Shown one piece after another: positions 6,471 through 9,399 of a DNA stretch of 9,399 nt. The notes under the pieces are model-generated. The model made no database searches and was not told where the DNA came from. It worked only from the letters and a program-made list of their open reading frames with translations. The stretch is from an uncultured Eubacteriales bacterium (GTDB taxonomy: Bacteria > Bacillota > Clostridia > Oscillospirales > CAG-272): the NCBI GenBank assembly GCA_934462885.1, contig CAKSJC010000051.1, positions 1-9,399 of the forward strand. Direction: 5' to 3'. The position numbers and the translations under genes were made by a program. Each line of letters opens with the position of its first letter. Position 1 is the first letter of the stretch.

Positions 6471-7748
6471 TCAAAGTTGGATGTCGCGCAGAAGTCTCTT
6501 TTCGGCTTCCGGACACCAGAGACCGTGAGCGGCGGAGCAGATCTTATGAAGATCGGCAAACAACTCTCCGAGAGGAGTGCCGCGGTTTTCTTCAGCTGCC
6601 TTTTCAAAGTCTTCAATGGCGGTGAGAGGAAACTCAACGTGAGTATAGATGAGTTTTTTTGCTCCCTTTATCTTCGGAAGATTAAGCGTAGTCTCGGCGC
6701 AGGCGTTAAGACCGCCGACGTGAGTGATCATTCCTGCGGGATTGATGAGCTTTTTTTCCATGAGGGAGATCGCCTCTCGCATATCGTCTGTATTTCCTCC
6801 GGATGTTCCGACTATATGAGTAGCGCCATAGTGAACATTGTAGAAGTTGAACATTGCCGAAAATTCAGGATTTGTCGGACCTGCGAAGAAGTTGAGACAT
6901 CCGTCTCTTGAGAGAAGAGTGTCTCCCATTTCAACTACCGGGCGAACGGGAGCATAAACGAAAACATCGTTGTAGCCTTCTCCGTTTGTGAGAGAACGAA
7001 GATACTCGGTCGGATTTTCATATTCGGCGGTGTTAATGAACCTAAGATCCACACCGTACTTCTTGGCTTCTTCAGGGGAAAGGAGCTTTTCCGCGCGTTC
7101 AAGACGTGCCGTGTCGAGATCTGTCACAACGAGAAGCTTCGGGGGGGTTCCGCCGTGAATAGCATAGTCTGCGCATCCGAGACCCATAGCTCCTGCACCG
7201 GCGAGGATAGCCATGTTTCCGGAAGGCTTTGTTCCCATTTCATGAACGTAAACTCCGGGTTTAGAGTGATAGTTCGCATGGAATCCGCCTACTATGCAGC
7301 TCATCGGCTCCGCAAGGCTTCCGTAGAAGAAAGCGTCGCCGTCATAGGGAAGGAGACAGTCCATGAGCATTACTTCTTCCGGGATAATGACGTAAGTTGC
7401 CGCGCCTCCGCAGTATTTGTATGAGTATCCGGGGGAAGCGAGCGAGCCTTTGTAGTTTATAGCCGGCTGGATAACGAATTTATCGCCGGGTTTGAATTTG
7501 TCAGACCATTTTGCGCCGACTTTTTCGATCTTGCCGCAGAATTCGTGACCGATAATAACGGGATTTTCAGCGATATCGGCGGGGACTCTCTTGTGAGCGG
7601 AGCCTTGGCTTGCGGCTTTATACGATGACATACAGATGCTGTCGGAAATTACACACGCAAGTATTTCGCCGTCCGTTATTTCGGGAAGTTCAAACTCTTC
7701 CAAACGGAGATCCATTGTACCGTGAAGACGTACCGCTTTAGTTTTCAT
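6471..7748 (-). CDS. Zinc-binding medium-chain dehydrogenase, L-sorbose-1-phosphate reductase-like
   Basis: NAD(P)-dependent polyol or sugar-phosphate dehydrogenase of the MDR superfamily, 425 residues, cytoplasmic. The catalytic-zinc region shows Cys39 (DSICMSSYKA), the GHE motif with His68-Glu69 (VIIGHEFCGKI) and Glu147 (LAEPMSC). The Rossmann motif GAGAMG is at 184-189, and Asp210 ends the second strand (LLVVTDLD), which favours NAD. The four-cysteine structural-zinc loop of classical alcohol dehydrogenases is absent: residues 94-115 hold one Cys. The C-terminal half (PVRPVVEMGD, NFFAGPT, FNFYNVHYGATHIVGTSGGNTDDM) matches what I recall of proteins annotated as L-sorbose-1-phosphate reductase, so the family is confident and the substrate is not. 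AGAGGG (7760-7755) lies 6 bases before the ATG. It follows trpS on the same strand by 140 bases and may be partly co-transcribed, since no terminator is evident between them. Confidence 0.88.
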   Translation of the reverse strand: MKTKAVRLHGTMDLRLEEFELPEITDGEILACVISDSICMSSYKAASQGSAHKRVPADIAENPVIIGHEFCGKIEKVGAKWSDKFKPGDKFVIQPAINYKGSLASPGYSYKYCGGAATYVIIPEEVMLMDCLLPYDGDAFFYGSLAEPMSCIVGGFHANYHSKPGVYVHEMGTKPSGNMAILAGAGAMGLGCADYAIHGGTPPKLLVVTDLDTARLERAEKLLSPEEAKKYGVDLRFINTAEYENPTEYLRSLTNGEGYNDVFVYAPVRPVVEMGDTLLSRDGCLNFFAGPTNPEFSAMFNFYNVHYGATHIVGTSGGNTDDMREAISLMEKKLINPAGMITHVGGLNACAETTLNLPKIKGAKKLIYTHVEFPLTAIEDFEKAAEENRGTPLGELFADLHKICSAAHGLWCPEAEKRLLRDIQL

Positions 7749-7825
7749 ATTTTTCCCTCTCTTTGTAGAAAATAGAAGTTTATGGAGAATCTGTTCTGTT
7801 TATTTTTTTTTGGAGGATATTTCAG

Positions 7826-7855
7826 ATTTTATCTTTTCCGCTTATAAGTTGTCTG
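7826..7855 (-). promoter_or_regulatory. Possible weak promoter for the dehydrogenase gene
   Basis: On the - strand, CAGACA (7855-7850), an 18-base spacer and TAAAAT (7831-7826) give a -35/-10 pair with 4 of 6 and 5 of 6 consensus matches. It lies in the 140-base gap after trpS. AT-rich sequence makes chance matches common, so this is tentative. Confidence 0.3.
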
Positions 7856-7888
7856 TTTTTGATTATTTAATGATTAAGATACTTGTTC

Positions 7889-8899
7889 TTATTTCATGTT
7901 CCTTGGGTCGGTAAATCCGATCTTGCGGCGTACCTTTGACATAGTGCGTGCTGCGTCGTGAGCAGCGTTGTCAGCGCCTTTGATCATAACCGATTCAAGA
8001 TAAGACTTGTCAGCCATGAGGCGATCAAACTCGTTTCTGACCGGAGTGAGAGCATCGGCGCACACCTCGCCCACAGCCAATTTAAATTCGCCGTATCCGA
8101 CGCCTTCAAATTCATGCTCTATCTCATCCATAGTTTTGCCGGTGAACGCTCCGTATATTGACATCAGGTTCATAACACCGTCTTTTCCTTCGCCGCGTCT
8201 GATTTCGTTTCCGGAGTCTGTTACCGCGCGCTTGAACTTGCGTATGATGACGTCTTTCGGATCGAGAATACGGACTGTTGCGTTTTCGTTTTCGTCGGAC
8301 TTCGACATTTTCTTCGTGGGATCGGCAAGAGACATTATTTTCGCGCTGACTTTCGGAATATACGGTTCGGGAATAACGAATGTGTCTCCGTAGATTTGAT
8401 TAAAGCGTGCCGCAACGTCGCGCGTAAGCTCAAGATGTTGTTTTTGGTCGACGCCTACGGGAACAAGCTCAGACTGGTAGAGAAGTATATCGGCTACCAT
8501 AAGGGATGGGTAAGTAAAAAGACCGGCGTTTATGTTGTCGGAATTCTTTGCGGATTTGTCCTTGAACTGAGTCATACGGGACAACTCGCCGAACATAGTG
8601 TAACAGTCGATGATCCATCCAAGCTCCGCATGAGCCGATACGTGGCTCTGCACGAACAGAGTGTTTTTTTCGGGGTCAAGTCCGCATGCAATGTAGAGAG
8701 CGAGCGTCTCATAAGTTCTGCGTCTGAGTTCGGCAGGAACTTGACGCACTGTTATCGCGTGTTCATCGACTACGCAATAATAGCAGTGATATTTATCGGA
8801 GAATTCCTTGAAATTGCGGATAGCTCCGAGATAATTTCCGATAGTAAGAACCCCGGACGGCTGAACGCCGGAGAACACTACCTTTTTGTCCTTATACAT
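7889..8899 (-). CDS. trpS: Tryptophan--tRNA ligase
   Basis: Class I aminoacyl-tRNA synthetase that charges tRNA-Trp with tryptophan using ATP in the cytoplasm. At 336 residues it is the normal bacterial length. The N-terminal HIGH-type motif is TIGN (19-22) within SGVQPSGVLTIGNYLGA, the binding segment VGVDQKQH is at 148-155, and the KMSKS loop is at 197-201 (KKMSKSDEN). MFGELSRMTQFKDK (102-115) is also typical. The ATG at 8899 has AAGGAA (8911-8906) 6 bases upstream. A near-consensus promoter (8969-8997) drives it, with a leader of only about 60 bases, too short for a T-box riboswitch. It appears to be a housekeeping gene sitting between sugar-metabolism genes by chance. The dehydrogenase gene follows on the same strand. 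Confidence 0.97.
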   Translation of the reverse strand: MYKDKKVVFSGVQPSGVLTIGNYLGAIRNFKEFSDKYHCYYCVVDEHAITVRQVPAELRRRTYETLALYIACGLDPEKNTLFVQSHVSAHAELGWIIDCYTMFGELSRMTQFKDKSAKNSDNINAGLFTYPSLMVADILLYQSELVPVGVDQKQHLELTRDVAARFNQIYGDTFVIPEPYIPKVSAKIMSLADPTKKMSKSDENENATVRILDPKDVIIRKFKRAVTDSGNEIRRGEGKDGVMNLMSIYGAFTGKTMDEIEHEFEGVGYGEFKLAVGEVCADALTPVRNEFDRLMADKSYLESVMIKGADNAAHDAARTMSKVRRKIGFTDPRNMK

Positions 8900-8968
8900 A
8901 ATTAATTCCTTGATATTTTAATTTTGAAAATTTTATGTGTTTTTGCATAAATAGTATTTTCAGAATAC

Positions 8969-8997
8969 ATTATACTTCATGAGGCGAAATAAGTCAA
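8969..8997 (-). promoter_or_regulatory. Near-consensus sigma-A promoter of trpS
   Basis: On the - strand, TTGACT (8997-8992), a 17-base spacer and a perfect TATAAT (8974-8969) form the promoter. Transcription would start near 8962, about 60 bases before the trpS ATG. No T-box, specifier loop or antiterminator structure fits in this leader. Confidence 0.85.
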
Positions 8998-9045
8998 TAA
9001 AACGAGATTGAATATTTTGTTGCAATATGAAAAAGATAAAAGAAA

Positions 9046-9074
9046 CTGCCGCACGTTTCAATGAAGTGCGGCAG
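9046..9074 (-). terminator. Rho-independent terminator of the fucose isomerase gene
   Basis: A perfect 9-bp GC-rich stem, CTGCCGCAC (9046-9054) with GTGCGGCAG (9066-9074), encloses an 11-base loop. On the - strand it is followed by a T-rich tail (TTTCTTTTATCTTTTT, 9045-9030), a classical intrinsic terminator 34 bases past the fucI stop. The + side also has TTTTT, so it could work in both directions. Confidence 0.88.
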
Positions 9075-9107
9075 CATTTTTGTTTAAGTACCGGGAGATG
9101 GAATGTA

Positions 9108-9399
9108 TCAGCCCATTGTTCTCTTGAATTGAGGACCGTAGTTCTTGCACGCTCTGAAGTCCGCGCCTTCTTTATCCATACCGAAAGCGTTCCAGCAAGC
9201 GGGACGGAAGATATTTTCTTCGGGAACGTTATGCATTGCAACGGGGATTCTTAAAATAGAGCAGAGCGTGATAAGATCGGCGCCGATGTGACCGTAGCTG
9301 ATCGCGCCGTGGTTTGCGCCCCAGTTGTTCATGACGTCGTAAGCTGTCTTGAACGCGCCCTCACCTGTGCATCTGGGAGCAAACCAAGTGCAGGGCCAT
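9108..9399 (-). CDS. fucI: L-fucose isomerase, C-terminal fragment (cut by window edge)
   Basis: Ketol isomerase that converts L-fucose to L-fuculose (and D-arabinose to D-ribulose) in the cytoplasm, the first step of fucose catabolism. Only the last 96 residues are in the window; the frame is open to the right edge, so the in-frame Met at 9332 is internal. The read WPCTWFAPRCTGEGAFKTAYD, then VMNNWGANHG and ISYGHIGADLITLCSILRIP, then GMDKEGADFRACKNYGPQFK, closely follows the C-terminus of E. coli FucI as I recall it. The His of NWGANHG (codon 9311-9309) corresponds by distance from the C-terminus to the E. coli manganese ligand His528. The stop is TGA at 9110-9108, then a strong terminator. 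D-arabinose isomerase activity is an alternative reading within the same family. Confidence 0.93.
   Translation of the reverse strand, partial: WPCTWFAPRCTGEGAFKTAYDVMNNWGANHGAISYGHIGADLITLCSILRIPVAMHNVPEENIFRPACWNAFGMDKEGADFRACKNYGPQFKRTMG

Noticed and set aside
8396..8905. 169-residue + strand reading frame opposite trpS
   Set aside because: It lies antisense to an unambiguous housekeeping gene and shows no family features; the same applies to 6468-6911 opposite the dehydrogenase and 3279-3911 opposite the second GH16 gene.
9108..9332. Stand-alone 74-residue protein starting at Met 9332
   Set aside because: The frame stays open to the window edge and the upstream residues also match L-fucose isomerase, so this is the tail of a longer gene.

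Overview
This window looks like chromosome from an anaerobic, gut- or rumen-type member of the Bacillota (probably class Clostridia). The signs are a BceB-type ABC permease, strong AGGAGG-like ribosome-binding sites, AT-rich intergenic regions with near-consensus sigma-A promoters, and a dehydrogenase and L-fucose isomerase of the type common in uncultured Clostridia. The taxonomic call is inference from gene content only.

Layout on the + strand. Bases 1-1825 are the 3' part of a BceB/FtsX-type ABC transporter permease that enters from outside the window. A 440-base intergenic region follows, with a strong hairpin terminator (2065-2095) and a promoter (2157-2185). A three-gene carbohydrate operon comes next: two tandem, clearly duplicated secreted family-16 glycoside hydrolases (2268-3149 and 3177-4055), a stable intercistronic hairpin (4068-4104), and a cytoplasmic family-2 glycoside hydrolase (4130-5872). 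The last codons of the GH2 gene lie inside the first of three imperfect tandem repeats of about 93 bp (5861-6140), each containing inverted repeats. The operon ends in a rho-independent terminator (6177-6224).

Layout on the - strand, convergent with the operon. Reading from the right edge: the C-terminal part of L-fucose isomerase (9108-9399), its terminator (9046-9074), a near-consensus promoter (8969-8997), tryptophanyl-tRNA synthetase trpS (7889-8899), and a zinc-dependent medium-chain dehydrogenase resembling L-sorbose-1-phosphate reductase (6471-7748). A hairpin at 6398-6433 closes this side and may work in both directions.

How the genes fit together. The GH16 pair would cut a polysaccharide outside the cell. 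The GH2 enzyme, with no signal peptide, would trim imported oligosaccharides inside. No transporter or regulator for this pathway lies in the window, and the substrate cannot be read from sequence alone. The fucose isomerase and the sugar-phosphate dehydrogenase-like enzyme point to sugar catabolism on the other strand, but nothing ties them to the GH operon. I see no defence system, mobile element, CRISPR array or plainly new system. The least ordinary items are the triple structured repeat at the GH2 3' end, the loop-focused divergence of the duplicated GH16 enzymes, and the intercistronic hairpin.
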